Source: Lithodes maja
Taxonomy: Eukaryota > Arthropoda > Malacostraca > Decapoda > Lithodidae
DNA length: 64,000 bases
Direction: 5' to 3'
Assembly (NCBI GenBank): GCA_037953745.1
Contig: JBAKBP010012356.1
Location: 1 to 64,000, forward strand
The position numbers and the translations under genes were made by a program. Positions 43,087 through 54,271 of this stretch are shown here, piece by piece (the first letter of the stretch is position 1; every line of letters starts with the position of its first letter). The notes below the pieces were generated by a model, which made no database searches, was not told where the DNA came from, and saw only the letters and a list, made by a program, of their open reading frames with translations.

Positions 43087-44167
43087 CAGTATACTCTATG
43101 CAACTCAACTTTTCCGCCGGCCTCTACAGCAGATACGAAACGGCGCCTGTGATTGGCTATCTGGCCAATAGGAGAGGCAGAGCTGATAATTTATTCCTTA
43201 TCTTTATTATTCCTTATTTATTAATTAAACTACTGTAGATAGGACCTACGTTTAAGAAATTTTAATGATTAATTAATAAATTACAGTGCTGCTATCCGAT
43301 TCTAAAGAGCTATTAAATATCACATGAAACATAATAATAACGTATATATCATAAAGTAAAAACAAGGAGATAAAGATTAATGATAAACAGGGGAAGTAAG
43401 CGAGAGGGAAGGCTGACTGGCTTGGGCCCGGGCGGAATAGTGAATCACAGGCCGTGCTTGACTTCGTACACATTAAATTTTAAAGTAGACAGTGACAGTA
43501 ATTCTTACCTTGCTTGTGTTTACAGTATTATATCTTACGATTTTATGTGTTCCATGTGGTATTGTATAGCTCTTAAGGTTCGGATATCACTTATTACACC
43601 ATTAGAATGACTAAAACTTATCTAATATAATTAATATATGTGGAATATCAAAGAAAAGTTGAATTAATTCATACGATAATGTGATAATATACAGTGATAT
43701 CCTCATGTTCTGTAATAGGCTATATTTTATATGTTATTATTTTGCTTACCATACTCTGCGACCTTATCAACAATAGCACGAAGGTAACGAAAGTTAACAT
43801 GAATAGATAATGGTTATATCTGCACATACAGACACAAATAAGATAATATTTAAGAGTTTAAAAGACGCCGGGCCAGTGCAGTGTTGCCAGGAGGTGGTTT
43901 GTTTTATATTTATACACTGCATTTCCATCTTTTCGGCGGTTTCTGAATATTATGCTCGGTGTGTTGTATGCGAAATAACTACTTTCTAGTATAATAACTT
44001 GGCTAAATTGTAACCACAACGTCAAGGATAAGTGCAAATAATACAAACTCTGAAAATTCTGGAACCTTTAATGTCTAGGGAGTGATGTCATTGCCAGCCA
44101 ATCACGGGCCCGGTATCGTATCTGCTGTAGAGGCCGGCGGCAAAGATGAGTTACATAGAGTATAGTG
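43087..44167. mobile_element. Inverted-repeat element with ~70 bp arms
   Basis: Left arm 43087-43157 and right arm 44096-44167 share CTCTATG.AACTCA, CCGCCGGCCTCTACAGCAG, ATACGA and GTGATTGGCT in inverted order. AT-rich non-coding core. Target duplication not clear; superfamily unassigned. The hAT element (40389-43079) inserted at its left edge. Confidence 0.65.
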
Positions 44168-44345
44168 ACATAGGCCTACTAGGTGTTAGCTGAGGGCTCC
44201 TTTTGCATCCCACGTACTGGGTACTAGGGACATATACTAGGTGTTAGGTGAGGGCTACTTTTGTGTCCCACTTACTGGGTACTGTGACATAGGCTACTAG
44301 GTGTTAGGTGAGGGCTAGCTTTGTATCCCACATACTGGGTCTAGG
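44168..44345. repeat. Tandem repeat, ~60 bp x 3
   Basis: Units with GACATA..CTACTAGGTGTTAG, TGAGGGCT, TCCCAC.TACTGGGTACT. A related single unit recurs near 45165-45200. Confidence 0.8.
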
Positions 44346-44439
44346 TTAGGTTAGGTTCTTTGGTTAGTTATTGTTGTGAACCTCTCGCTGCCACTCGTTG
44401 CCGGAGTAAGGTATGTCCCATAATACTATGCACTGCTAC

Positions 44440-44760
44440 CCAACCAACGGGGGTTTAGGGGCGGGAGCCCCCACCCATAATACTAGGATAGGTTAGGTAG
44501 GCTAAGGGTAAGGTAGTTAGGTTAGGCTAATGTCTTCTCAAAGTTGACTCCATTTTTGTAACGTAGGCTATTACTCACTCCACCCAACTGGATTTCTACC
44601 ATTAGCAGTTATACCCAACCAGCGGGGGTGTGGGGGCAGCAGCCCCCACTCATAATACTAGGATAGGTTAGGTAAGGTTGTTAGGTTAGGCTAATGTCTC
44701 CTCAAAGTTGACTATTTTTTATAACCTAGGCTATTACCCACTCCACCCCGGGAAATCCGT
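44440..44760. repeat. Tandem repeat, ~173 bp x 2, related to a MITE core
   Basis: Each unit has ACCCAACCA.CGGGGGT, GGAGCCCCCAC or close variant, ATAATACTAGGATAGGTTAG, AATGTCT, TCAAAGTTGACT and CACTCCACCC. The reverse complement of the core of the hAT-type MITE (46860-46990 and 53090-53230) carries the same words in the same order. Confidence 0.75.
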
Positions 44761-45770
44761 CAAATCCGAGCCAACTCTCGTCAAAAGTTGGCTCGGGTTT
44801 TTAAAAAATCGGGTTTTATGGGTCTCGAAAATGCACAAACCCGAGCCAACTTTTATTTACAAATACGCAATATATTCGCTGTATACGCTTTTTACCCTCA
44901 ATTTCCCTATTCTTCATAGCCCTTCCCACTATCGGGGGCCGTGTTTTTAGATTCTTGGATAATGGGTAAATACTAATTTCCATGAAATATTTTTATTATA
45001 GAAAGTTTATAAACAATAAAAATAACCAATCCAAAAAAATTAAAAAATAACCTTGAAAATAGCTGTGGTGCATCTCTTAAATATTGACAGTTAGGTTAAT
45101 GACAAGGGTTCAGGTGGTAGGTATGGAATAAAGTAAGTACTATGAACATATATTACTTGGTAGGTAAGGGTTCGTGTTGTATCCCACGTACTAGGTACTA
45201 CGGACACGTTGTAGCTGTTGATTAGTCTTAATTGTATCCAATATAATAGGTCTAAGTTACTGGGTATTTATGATTTCCAAAACCGCTACGTTTTCGATAA
45301 ATCGGGTTTTATGGGTTTGCAATTTGGGAAAACCTGACCCAATTTTCGAAAATACGATACTTTTTTTTTCCACTCTTCAAACTCGCAACATCCCAGCCAA
45401 CTTTTGCCAAAACTTGGGTCGGGTTTTTGAAAAATCAGGTTTTAGGGGTTTTAAATCAAGATAACCCGACCAAAATATCGAAATAACGTCACTGTCGGTT
45501 TTTTTCCACTCTTCAAACTCGCAAAATCCGAGCCAACTTTTGCCAAAACTTGGGTCAGGTTATAAATCAGGTTTTATGGGTTTGTAAATCAAGAAAACAC
45601 AGCCAATTATCTAAATAACATCACTGTCTTTTTTTACTATAGAAACTCGCAAAATCCAAGCCAATTTTTGCCAAAACTTGGCTCGGGTTTTCGATATATC
45701 GGGTTTTAGGGGTGTGTAAATCGTGAAAACCCGAGCCAAATTTCGAAATTAGTGCTGCGTTTTTCGTTAC
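44745..45770. repeat. Degenerate tandem array with CCGAGCCAACTTTTG / TTGGCTCGGGTTTT
   Basis: Repeated blocks of ~115-125 bp, each with an inverted pair (CCGAGCCAACTTTTGCC against CAAAACTTGGCTCGG) then TCGGGTTTTATGGG. Copies near 44760, 45385, 45520 and 45650, and another at 48480-48600. They share a follow-on block, CATAGCCCTTCCCACTATCG, at 44920, 48655 and 54355. Confidence 0.75.
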
Positions 45771-46599
45771 CACCACTGATTAGCCATTGGGCTTTTGGCA
45801 GAAAATGCCAAAAATTATCCAGTGGTATCCAAAACATGTTTACATACAGTATTCTCATCGTCCAGCATATTACTGCTTCATAATCATCAGTCAACTTAAA
45901 ATAGCCCTATATAATATTTAATTATCACTAGAACAATACACTATACCATATAGGAAGTCTTCTGGAGAAATAGGGAAAATTTATAAAACAATGCATGATA
46001 AACTAAAGTACAAATGTATGCTAGAATAGCATTGACAAATCGCTAGATAGTCACCAGACACTAAAAACTTGTATGTCACTAGAAAACATATGTTGAAGTA
46101 TCTAGAATAATCTTTAACAATCGGAAAATCTCTACAATTCCTTAAAATAGGGAAAATAACTTGAATATCGCTAGAATTCATCACATCTTGATGTCACTAG
46201 ATGGAAGTGATGGAAGTGATTCGCTGGATCTAGCGGTAGTGGCTACATTGGCAACATCGTACCAAGACTATTTATTCCGTTATAATAAACAAGGTCAGAT
46301 TTCGAAACTATTACAATTATTTCAAAGTTCAGAGATCATCAGATTGGTTTGGAAGTCGATGTACACAATTTCAGTTCCATTAGTTTAAAAAACATTCACA
46401 TAATATGCTACTTAAAAGGTTTAATAAAGAAGCATTCCTTTCCCCGACATCGTACAAGCGAACGCAAGCTGTTTTTTTCTTTTTAAGAACGTCAACAAAT
46501 GCTTGTATATTTGGGTTTGGTAAACCTTTTGGAGTTCCTAGTTGTATATTAGAACATAATTATATTTTGCACACTCTTATAAGTATAAACACTTATTTG
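45771..46599. other. AT-rich stretch
   Basis: No recognised gene. Short CACTAG / CTAGAA words recur between 45925 and 46205 but I see no clean unit. Confidence 0.35.
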
Positions 46600-47707
46600 T
46601 TAACCCGGGAACTACGGGAAGACTCTTAAGAGTTCCTCGGCGGACTGCGGGAAGACTCTTAAGAGTAAGGGGAAAAAAAATCCGGTAAATTTCTATAATT
46701 GCACCTATACGAGCTAAAAAACATATTATTGTATTTAACAGGAAGGTACAACGAGGTAAGTGATGTGGTATAGGTGGCAATATGCGGAAATGGATTATAA
46801 GGGCATTCCGCCCCCCTCTGACAAAAGTCTATCAATCTAGATGTGACACGGATTTACAATGTTTCAGAGAGACATTAGCCTAACCTAACAACCTTACCTA
46901 ACCTAACCTAGTATTATGGGTGGGGGCTGCTGCCCCCACACCCCCGCTGGTTGGGTAAAACGGTAGAAATCCAGTTGGGGTGGAGTGAATAACCGTAGAT
47001 TTTCGTAAGGGGGTAAGAGGGGGGCAGAATGCCTTTATAATCCATTTCCGCATATTGCCACATATACCACATCACTTACCTCGCCGTACCTTCCTGTTAA
47101 ATACAATAATAATTTGTTTAGCTCGTATAGGTGCAATTATAGAATAATCCCAAAAATCCATTTAAAATACCCCCCCCCCAAAAAAAAAATTTTGTTTTTA
47201 TTTTTTTATTTTTTTTTTACCCCTGGGCCATGCCAAATATCACTCCTCCACCTCCCCTCCTTCCCCACTTTCCTCCCCTCCTTCAGTTTTCACCTATTTT
47301 CCCTGTTATTCCCTTATTCTGTGGTTTATTTTCGTGCTAACATTAGCGAGTTGGTAGCAGGGCGTTGTCATCACTGTTACCAAGCGAGTGGAAGAGAGAG
47401 AGAGAGAGAGTATCGATCGACAGTCTCTCTCCAGACTTGGGAAAGAGTGGTGGGGAGGGAGGTTGCCTCAGCCATACATTATGTAACTCCCGGCCTGTAT
47501 CGCCGATTTTGACCATCCAAACGCTGTTTCCACTTGTTTTATTGTTGTAACAGGTTAATACCTTTATAATCAGCCTATAATAGGCGCATATGGATAAGTA
47601 TTAATGCTATTTATGGTAAAATAACGATGTTAGTGATGGGAACAGCTCAAATACGTCAGCACAGGAGTGTGGTGTCTCATACCCCCCATGTGCACTTCTT
47701 AAGTTAA
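46600..47707 (+). mobile_element. TTAA-bounded element split by a hAT-type MITE
   Basis: TTAACCCGGGAACTACGGG at the left, GCACTTCTTAAGTTAA at the right. Interior closest to 25006-25611. The MITE 46684-47151 interrupts it at AAAAATCC. Confidence 0.85.
46684..47151. mobile_element. hAT-type MITE, copy 1 (8 bp duplication AAAAATCC)
   Basis: About 130 bp inverted arms (GGTAAATTTCTATAATTGCA and onward) around a ~200 bp core with AGCCTAACCTAACAACC and GGGGCTGCTGCCCCC. AAAAATCC stands at 46676-46683 and 47152-47159. The uninterrupted version of the target is seen in 25006-25611. No coding. Confidence 0.85.
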
Positions 47708-47778
47708 AGAGGAAATACACAAAAGCCCAATTTCGAATGATCGTGAATTACTTTACTTTGGCGTATGTTTGGGCTAAT

Positions 47779-48238
47779 TTAACCCTTAACTGGCAGTGCA
47801 CATCATATGTCGAGTGAAAGAAATTTGGACTATGTGGCGGCTCACAACATAAGTCGTGTGGCAATTTCAGCACGTAATGTTGCTGAGAGAGAGAGACAAG
47901 TGGTGGCAGGTGAGTAGCGAGCATATGACTGCTCCAGACCACCGCAGTGGACCAACTGACATGAATCCCACCCTCTCTACATAGTGAATTGTATGGGGAA
48001 AGTACCGAATTACATGGTTTTTGCACTCGTGTTGCGCGGTTGTTGCAAGAAAACTAGCGGTCATACAAGGATCGTTGTGGTGTCATTGGAAAGCTCTGTT
48101 TATGCCCTTTCAGGGATAGATACTTGTTTTACGCTCTGGGTCTTGTTTAGGCATGAAAATGATCACGTAAACAGCCCTATTTTGGGTAAAAACACCCCGC
48201 TGGTGCCTACATATTATTTACCGCTCGTTAGGTGTTAA
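47779..48238 (+). mobile_element. TTAA-bounded element (fourth family)
   Basis: TTAACCCTTAACTGGCAG to GCTCGTTAGGTGTTAA, imperfect inverted ends. Carries GTCATTGGAAAGCTCTG near 48085, shared with 40516-40999 and 56772-57240. Confidence 0.75.
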
Positions 48239-49000
48239 GACTACATTTAGATAGATAGATTTTTTTAACACTCGCCAATGAAATATGATGACTTGCTTAC
48301 AGATATATACTTATAGCCCAAATTGGATTGACTTCAAACCAGTTCTTCACTTCCTCAAACCAGTGAAAGAGCAGGTTTGAGTTGGATTGATATTCGATAC
48401 CCTTAAGGGTGAAATACGACACCTTTTCCAGTCTATCGGAGATAGTGGTGGTGAAGGAAATCGCAGTTTAGGTTACTGTCCTTTTTAACTATAAAAAATC
48501 GCAAAATCCGAGCCAACTTTTGCCAAAACTTGGCTCGGGTTTTCGAATACTTGGGTTTTATGCCTTTCTAAAACCTTAAAACACGAGCCAAGTTTTGCTA
48601 AAATACGCTATTATCGCCGTTTTACGCATTTAACCCCTCATTATCCCTGACCTTCATAGCCCTTCCCACTATCGGGGCGGCGTGTCTTAAGATCGTTGGA
48701 TAATGGGTAAAAAGGGTTTTTCCGAAGTTTGTAATTAAATACAAATACTATATATATTAATGAAAACTAACAGATTCCAAAAATATAATCCATGGGAAAA
48801 TTTGTGACATAAAAATGGATTTTTTTTTTTCCCCAGATAATATGATAACCCCTTCATTACCGTACTCCTGTATATTGATTGTAACCATATTGGAATGCCC
48901 CCTTACATTGAGTACTCTGATACGCATTCCTATCTTCACTTATTCCATTGTCATCTCAGTTAACAGGATCCGCTCGCCGTAAATTCAAAACCCCCAAAGA
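48239..49000. other. Mostly unassigned; one CGAGCCAACTTTTG unit
   Basis: 48480-48710 is a copy of the repeat seen at 44745-45770. The rest is AT-rich and unassigned. Confidence 0.4.
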
Positions 49001-49324
49001 CTTCACCATGACAAAAGTTGTATTATACTGAGAACCCCATTAACCTGTTCTTTTCTATGGTATGAAGAATAAGCCTTTACCTAATCCCTTTCTACAGTAT
49101 ATAAAATATGACCATTGTATAGTACTCCCTTCTAACTGAGTATTATAATAAAGTAAAGTAGATGTAACCTCCTGACAGAGCAAGAAGGACTCTCTATACC
49201 ACCAGAGAGTGCGCGCTCGCGCCCTTGCTCCCTTCAAGGGGTGAACGGGTACTCCGCAGTAATCGTCATCACTATGCCAGGGAAATCTGAAAGGGTTAAG
49301 CAATTTTGAGGCTTCTTGATTACT

Positions 49325-50760
49325 GGCATACCAAGTTAACCCGGGAGCTGCGGGAAGACTCTTAAGAGTTCCCCCGGCGGACTGCGGGAAGACTCTCTGG
49401 AGTAAGTAAAACTAAAAATCAACTTTTTACATCGAATTTTTTTTTTTTTTTATTTTTATTTTTTTATTTTTTATTTTTTTTTTGGCCCCTGGGCCATGCA
49501 AAATCTCAGTCCTCTACCTCCCCTCCTTCCCCACTTTCCTCCTATTCCTCAGTTATCACCTATTTTCCCTATTATTCCCTTATTCTGAGGTATATTTTCG
49601 TGCTAACATTAGCGAGTTGCAAGCAGGGTGTTGTCATCACTGATGGCCATCGAGTGCAAGAGAGAGAGAGAGAGTATCGATCGACTGTGTCGCAGTGGCC
49701 TTGGGGAAAATGGGCGGGAAGGTAGCTTGCCTCACCCATACATTATACAACTCGCGGGCTATATCTCCGATTTTGACCATCCAAACGCTGTTTTCACTCG
49801 TTTTATTGTTGTTTCAGGTTAATACCTTTATAATCAACCCATAATAGGCGCATATGGATAATTATTAATGCTATTAATGGTACAATGAATATTTTAGTGA
49901 CGAAAAACCTCAAATACGTCAGCACAGGGGGAGGTTTTCATTTACCCCCGTGCGCACTTCAGAGGTTAAAAAACCTCAAGATTACCCTCCCATTCAGTTG
50001 GATAGACGGCATACCGAAAATCTACTTGTCTGAGGAGTTAAAAATCCTGTTAAGGGATCTTTGTTAATTGTGGCATACCATCAGTCAACATAGATTCCTC
50101 TAATAGGCTGTACCTTCAGTAGTAAAAGGTTGAAGTATCCAGGCATACCTACACTTCAACATTTTATTATTGCAGATGCGGTAACTGTATCCTACTAAAA
50201 GGATCTTTGTTATTACTGGCATACCAGTAACTAACATAGACACCTTTTTTAGGTTACTGTGTCCTACCAAAAGGACCTTTGTTATTACTGGCATACCAGT
50301 AACTAACATAGACACCTTTTTCTAGATTCTACTCTTAATAGTAGAAAGTTGAAGGATTCAGGCATACCTATCCTTCAACACTCTGCTATTAAAAGTTAAC
50401 ACAAACTCCTCGCAAGAGATCTGGCATACCATGATCTTCTGTGTGGGTAAGGACTTTGTGAGATACCTTCACAGGCACTCTGCATAAAAAGTCCTAGATG
50501 TACTTCGTCTACTGGCATACCATTAGACTAGTGCAACTGAAAGGTTTAAACACCGCACTCCACCTCTTCACGAGGGACCTTGGCATACCACGGTCACTCG
50601 TGTAAGTAAGGGCTTGGCAAGATACCTTCACAGGCACTCTGCACACACAAGTCCTAGGTGCATTTCGTCTGTGGCATACCATTAGACTTTGCAACTGAAA
50701 GGTGTAAACACCGCCCAGAGTTCCTTGAACCTCTTATGAGGGTCAGAGGCAGTCGAGAAA
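49325..50760. repeat. GGCATACC hairpin array
   Basis: GGCATACC occurs at 49325, 50008, 50072, 50142, 50218, 50290, 50361, 50423, 50514, 50582 and 50673, i.e. every ~60-90 bp once the TTAA element (49336-49969) is removed. Most copies sit in the loop or centre of an inverted repeat, e.g. GTTGAAGGAT...ATCCTTCAAC (50348-50379), GTTGAAG...CTTCAAC (50129-50160) and TTACTGGCATACCAGTAA (50213-50230, again at 50285). The right part is a 159 bp tandem duplication (50404-50562 and 50563-50720). No protein frame explains it. Confidence 0.8.
49336..49969 (+). mobile_element. TTAA-bounded element inside the hairpin array
   Basis: TTAACCCGGGAGCTGCGGG to GCGCACTTCAGAGGTTAA. Almost identical to X (7018-8276) outside the T-rich tract, so among the youngest copies. 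It splits the first GGCATACC unit from the rest. Confidence 0.9.
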
Positions 50761-50779
50761 GATACTTACTTCCACAGTC

Positions 50780-51000
50780 TTCTCGCGTTAGCCCGATATA
50801 GTGCTACTTCGTCATAACTCAGGCACTATATTCAAAACCTTAACTCCAAGAATACCTTAACGGAATTTCATCAACGGTTAATATAACGGTCAGGATAGAG
50901 GAGTATTCTTACCAAAGCTATAGGCTCTGAATACTTGCGTTAGTCCGATGTGGTGCCCAACTATTTAACTATAGTTACGGAGCCACATTCAAGACCTCAA
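50780..51000. repeat. Two hairpin-bearing units, ~151 bp period
   Basis: CGTTAGCCCGATATAGTGC...GCACTATATTCAA (50787-50835) and CGTTAGTCCGATGTGGTGC...GCCACATTCAAGACC (50938-50998). The inverted arms change together between the units (ATAGTGC/GCACTAT, TGTGG/CCACA). Confidence 0.65.
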
Positions 51001-51129
51001 ACCCATAACCCATCTGTAAACTACTTCACACGACCGGTCAACCTAGACGGCCTACGGAGACGCAGAAAACTACAAGCTTTTAGTGATTCCAGTAACTATA
51101 AAAATCAACATTGGAAAAATAAAGTGAAT

Positions 51130-51745
51130 TAAGTCTATGCCAAATGACGAGGCAAAAAGTAAATCAGAGTTCCTAAGTATTAACCTATTAAAATACACCA
51201 GTGCGCACGGTGTCTCCACAAATAAGTTAGTCCCTATAAATATTGACTCTGCCATAATTTCTCCATTTTTGGATAAATCATCAAAAAGTGTTAAGCAACT
51301 CGAGTCTACATATACCAACTCGATATTAAAGTGTACAAGTATTAAAATAAGTGATGGTACACAACACTCGACTATACGAGGAATTAAGATTAAAATCCAA
51401 ATAAGCCAAATTATGCTAATATTAACTCTGCCATAATTCCGACAAGTGCTAAATAAGTTAGTCCCCAAATATCAAATTTTGGATAAATCCTTTAAAATTG
51501 TTAATCGACCGGAGTCCATATATAGCCTACCGATTCGATTATAAATGTATAAGTATTAACATAAGTGATAGTACACGATTTTTGACTCTACGGGAAATTA
51601 AGATTAAAATCCAAATAAGCCAAATTTCACCACTATCGACTCTGCCATAATTCCCACAAGAGTGAAATAAGTTAGAGTCCACAATTCTTGATTTTATCTT
51701 CAAAAGTATACACCAGTGCGCAAGGTGATAAAAGTGTATAACATA
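51130..51745. repeat. Tandem repeat, ~220 bp, about 3 units
   Basis: Shared blocks: AATAAGTTAGTCCC, GACTCTGCCATAATT, GGATAAATC, AAGTATTAA.ATAAGTGAT, AATTAAGATTAAAATCCAAA. Units start near 51221, 51450 and 51665; the outer ones are partial. Confidence 0.75.
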
Positions 51746-51747
51746 CT

Positions 51748-52875
51748 ATCGGTACTAGGACCAATTATCTTTCTAATTTACATCAACGACATAGAGGAGG
51801 GTCTCACCTGTACAATCTCAAAATTTGCTGACGATACAAAAATTGCAATAGCGTACTCTCAAAAGAACAAGCTGACGATATACAACACAATCTAGATATA
51901 GTTGTCATGTTGGGCCCAAATTTGGCAAATGAGTTTCAATGCGGATAAATGTAAAGTACTACATGTCGGATACCAAAATGAGAAAGCAAACTATTCGATG
52001 AATGGCACTCAGCTTAAGAATGTAAACAGAGAAACCGATCTGAGAGTAACAATATCGAGAAACCTAAAACCGAGACAACAATGTTCAGAAGTTGTTAAGA
52101 AGGCAAACAAAATAATTGGCTTTATAGTCAGGCCATTTGAGCATAAATCCAAAGACGTTATCCTAACGCTTTACAATTCCTTAGTCCGCCCCTTCTGGAA
52201 TACTGCGTTCAATCCTGGTGCCCTTATTACCAAAAAGATATAGACAAGCTAGAACGAGTTTAACGTAGTTACCAATATGATACCTAGCCTAAAGAACAAA
52301 CCATACGAGGAGCGTCTTAGAGAATTAAATGTATTTCCTTTAACCCAGCGCAGATTAAGAGGCGACTTAATTCAAGTGTTCAAAATCATCAAAGGCATCG
52401 ACAATATGAACTGTAGTAAGTACTTCACTATCGACCAATCTAATTACAGGCGGGGAAACGGTTGCAAAATTATTGGTAAATCTTTTAACTCACACGAATC
52501 TAAGAATTTCTTCTTCAATCGAGTTGTCAACTTGTGGAATGGGCTTCCCCGAGACATTATAGACTGCAGCACCGTTGATTCTTTTAAACTTCGCCTAGAC
52601 AAATATTTCACATCAAATCCGCGACTGACTGCATTTGTACATTAATAACTTTATTTTATCCCCCCCTCAGTTACTAACCCATCTGTCCCCTACTAACTTC
52701 CTAATCCTGCCACGGACATTAGTTCCAGGGCAGTAGTTCCCTTTCCAATATTCCCTTACCCACTCTAAACCACTGTTTGGACACTTGATCCTCAGTGTTT
52801 TGGAGGACAAGCAGCCTAGAAGGGTCACTAGACCTGTTGTTCCTTAATTTCCTTTGTACTCCCTTTGTACTACTA
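51748..52875 (+). mobile_element. CR1 family 1, 5'-truncated copy
   Basis: Plus-strand copy of the 3' quarter of the element at 8657-13235. It contains the end of the reverse transcriptase (FLIYINDI, KFADDTKIA near 51820-51850), the C-terminal region (51902-52645, shifted at least twice, with a TAA near 52261) and the full 3' UTR. The tail is CCTTTGTACTC x 2 followed by TAC repeats at 52852-52873. Confidence 0.85.
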
Positions 52876-52930
52876 CTACTGTATATTAACTCTACCTTAC
52901 CCTCGTCAATAATAATTACTTAGAATATTC

Positions 52931-53397
52931 GGTAAATTTGTATAATTGCACCTATACAAGCTAAACAAATTATTATTGTATTTAACAGGAAGGTACGACG
53001 AGGTAAGTGATGTGGTATAGGTGGCAATATGCGGAAATGGATTATAAGGGCATTCCGCCCCCTCTGACAAAAGTCTATCAATCTAGATGCGACACAGATT
53101 TTACAATGTTTCAGAGAGACATTAGCCTAACCTAACAACCTTACCTAACCTATCCTAGTATTATGGGTGGGGGCTGCCGCCCCCACACCCCCGCTGGTTG
53201 GGTATAACGGTAGAAATCCAGTTGGGGTGGAGCGAGTATCCGTAGATTTTCGTAAGTGGGTCAGACGGGGCGGAATGCCCTTATAATCCATTTCCGCATA
53301 TTGCCACCTATACCACATCACTTACCTCGTCGTACCTTCCTGTTAAATACAATAATAATTTGTTTAGCTTGTATAGGTGCAATTATAGAATAATTCC
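52931..53397. mobile_element. hAT-type MITE, copy 2 (8 bp duplication GAATATTC)
   Basis: Same ends, ~130 bp arms and core as 46684-47151, nearly identical. GAATATTC flanks both sides (52923-52930 and 53398-53405). Confidence 0.85.
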
Positions 53398-53405
53398 GAA
53401 TATTC

Positions 53406-54215
53406 TACTTGAATATTAAGTGACCTTTAGGTATTAGACTATTTCTAGTGGTATCTTTTCCTATAACGATTAGATTACTGTACGGTCGCGCTAATAAGTC
53501 ATGTTCCAGCTGTCATTATGTTTGGCTTGCTCTGTGCTGTAGTAATGTTTGTCAGATGTTGAATAGGGTGGGTAAATGTAGGAACATGTGTGTATATTTC
53601 ATTCGATATGAAGAAAAGAAGCTTAGATATTGCCGATACCAATTATTGATCAAACCATACTTAGTGCCGAGACATCACTTATTAGCGCGATTGTACAATG
53701 AATATTAACTGAATATCTTTAATATACCTGAGCTCCATCTAGATCCGCGATCGTGCTAGAAGAATAATAACTTGTATTATTATATGTTTCTCATGTTAGT
53801 ACATTCTTACTCCAATTATGTACTTAGAACTTAAGCGAAATAATCTGTTACATAAACTATATTTTGGTATTATATGTATCCTCTATTGTCTTCCTTGCAT
53901 GTAATTGTATGAACTCTTAAGTCCCAGTCTTGAAAGAACTCACCTCAACCAATAGCTAAACCTGAACAAAATCAGGGCATAACAAATATATTGGAGAAGG
54001 TGAGGGTGGCTGACTAGTGACTAGGCCTAGTGTGCCCACAATGGCGTCTGCAGCTAGATGACTCCTAAGTCTTTCGATTTGTTGTGTGTGTACGTGATTT
54101 TTGCTCATATCCAGTGGATTTATATATCGAGGACTTTTGGAAGTGAGTATTTACCTATTATCCAAGGAATATTATTAGGATTTTTCCTCCTGCTGGCCAC
54201 ATTGATGAGGACTTC
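53406..54215. other. AT-rich stretch without recognised features
   Basis: No gene or repeat recognised. Confidence 0.4.
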
Positions 54216-54217
54216 AA

Positions 54218-54271
54218 TAAGTCCTGAGGGGGGGGGGGCTTCCCCCCCCCCCCCCCCTCAGGACTTATTCT
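54218..54271. repeat. G-run/C-run palindrome
   Basis: AATAAGTCCTGAGG followed by a G run, CTT, a C run, and CCTCAGGACTTATT. A perfect stem apart from unequal G and C run lengths. Confidence 0.85.

Noticed and set aside
49325..50760. CRISPR array
   Set aside because: GGCATACC is too short, spacing is irregular, the variable parts are hairpin arms rather than unique spacers, and the context is eukaryotic.
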